Source: Desulfarculaceae bacterium
GTDB taxonomy: Bacteria > Desulfobacterota > Desulfarculia > Desulfarculales > Desulfarculaceae
Assembly: GCA_020444545.1 (NCBI GenBank)
Contig: JAHLKT010000008.1
Location: 164,253-228,252, forward strand
Direction: 5' to 3'
Length of the DNA: 64,000 nucleotides
This document shows, one piece after another, positions 63,730-64,000 of the stretch. The notes beneath the pieces were generated by a model. It did not search any database and was not told the origin of the DNA. It saw only the letters and a program-made list of their open reading frames with translations. A program made the position numbers and the translations under genes. The number at the start of each line of letters is the position of its first letter. Positions within the stretch are counted from its first letter, which is position 1.

Positions 63730-64000
63730 GTGCCGCCGCGGGCAAAGCGGGTCGAATAGGCTGCCCCCTTGGCCAGCCACCGTCGCTCCCGGCCAACCAT
63801 CTGGCTGCCCAAGCCTTGGGCCGGCTATGCCGCGTTGCGGGCGGCGCTCGCCTCCTGTGCGTATTGCCATATACGCCTGCGGGCCTCGCTTGCCCGCGCC
63901 TTGCCTAGCCACGCCTGGCTGTGCCGGGCGGCGTGCCGCCGCGGGCAAAGCGGGTCGGCTAAGCTGAAGCACTGGCCAGCCACCGTTGCTCCCGGTGGAA
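63730..64000. repeat. Terminal repeat region of the window, includes 32-bp repeat copy 2
   Basis: No gene. A 25-base word GTGCCGCCGCGGGCAAAGCG... occurs at 63730 and 63933 as a direct repeat, each followed by GGCCAGCCACCG and CTCCCGG. Between them lies a GCGTTGC...TACGCCT...CGCCTTG repeat (63829-63912, relative of 55750-55860) ending in the exact 32-base repeat 63897-63928 shared with 7284-7315. The array probably continues beyond the window. Confidence 0.7.

Overview
The window comes from a GC-rich anaerobic bacterium. It carries a complete carbonyl-branch Wood-Ljungdahl (CODH/ACS) operon, thiolase and acyl-CoA dehydrogenase genes, a ferredoxin-type nitroreductase and many small secreted or membrane proteins. 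This combination fits a sulfate-reducing Desulfobacterota/Deltaproteobacteria lineage, most likely Desulfarculales-like. That assignment is inferred from gene content, not proven. No rRNA, tRNA or CRISPR array was recognised.

Region by region. 1-7.2 kb: a tight + strand run, purL(end)-purQ-yhaM-like-tmk-holB-ricT-metG-DUF4019, closed by a strong terminator. 7.3-10.4 kb: small genes, including a SpoIIAA-like protein, a TraT-like lipoprotein and a DUF134 regulator with two glycine-rich DUF5320-type genes under a promoter with two look-alike operators. 10.5-20.4 kb: the - strand operon cooC, acsD, cooS, acsB, acsC, acsE, ended by a terminator. Together these encode CO dehydrogenase/acetyl-CoA synthase, both corrinoid Fe-S protein subunits, the methyltransferase and the Ni-insertion ATPase. 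20.5-23.8 kb: dnaA and dnaN, separated by an AT-rich candidate replication origin. Transcription points away from this area on both sides.

23.8-38.8 kb: hydrolases, a MarR regulator with tandem operators, methyltransferase, DUF3089 protein, a YqjD/YqjE/YqjK-like membrane trio, a GAF protein, a secreted protein plus VWA protein, rtcB with archease, a ferredoxin-nitroreductase, an amine oxidase, an RluA-type enzyme and YgiQ. 38.8-40.3 kb: an AT-rich pocket with a tctC remnant and a two-gene membrane module that includes a 33-residue peptide. 40.3-49.1 kb: gpsA-gyrA, a lipoprotein, a hydrolase and gyrB. 49.1-58.3 kb: glycosyltransferase, acyl-CoA dehydrogenase, thiolase, zwf and rarD, with intergenic spaces filled by a modular repeat family. 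58.3-64 kb: PEP-CTERM protein, SIMPL protein, methyltransferase, cNMP-binding protein, tsaC-mscL, an RRM protein and a small membrane protein.

The two observations of greatest interest are as follows. (1) AcsE and AcsD, two different proteins of the methyl-transfer branch, both end in nearly the same 34-residue tail (29/34 identical) carried on long low-complexity linkers, which suggests a docking or scaffolding tag. (2) A family of ~170-bp intergenic elements with ~24-bp terminal inverted repeats (MITE- or REPIN-like) occurs at least five times between 49.3 and 58.1 kb.
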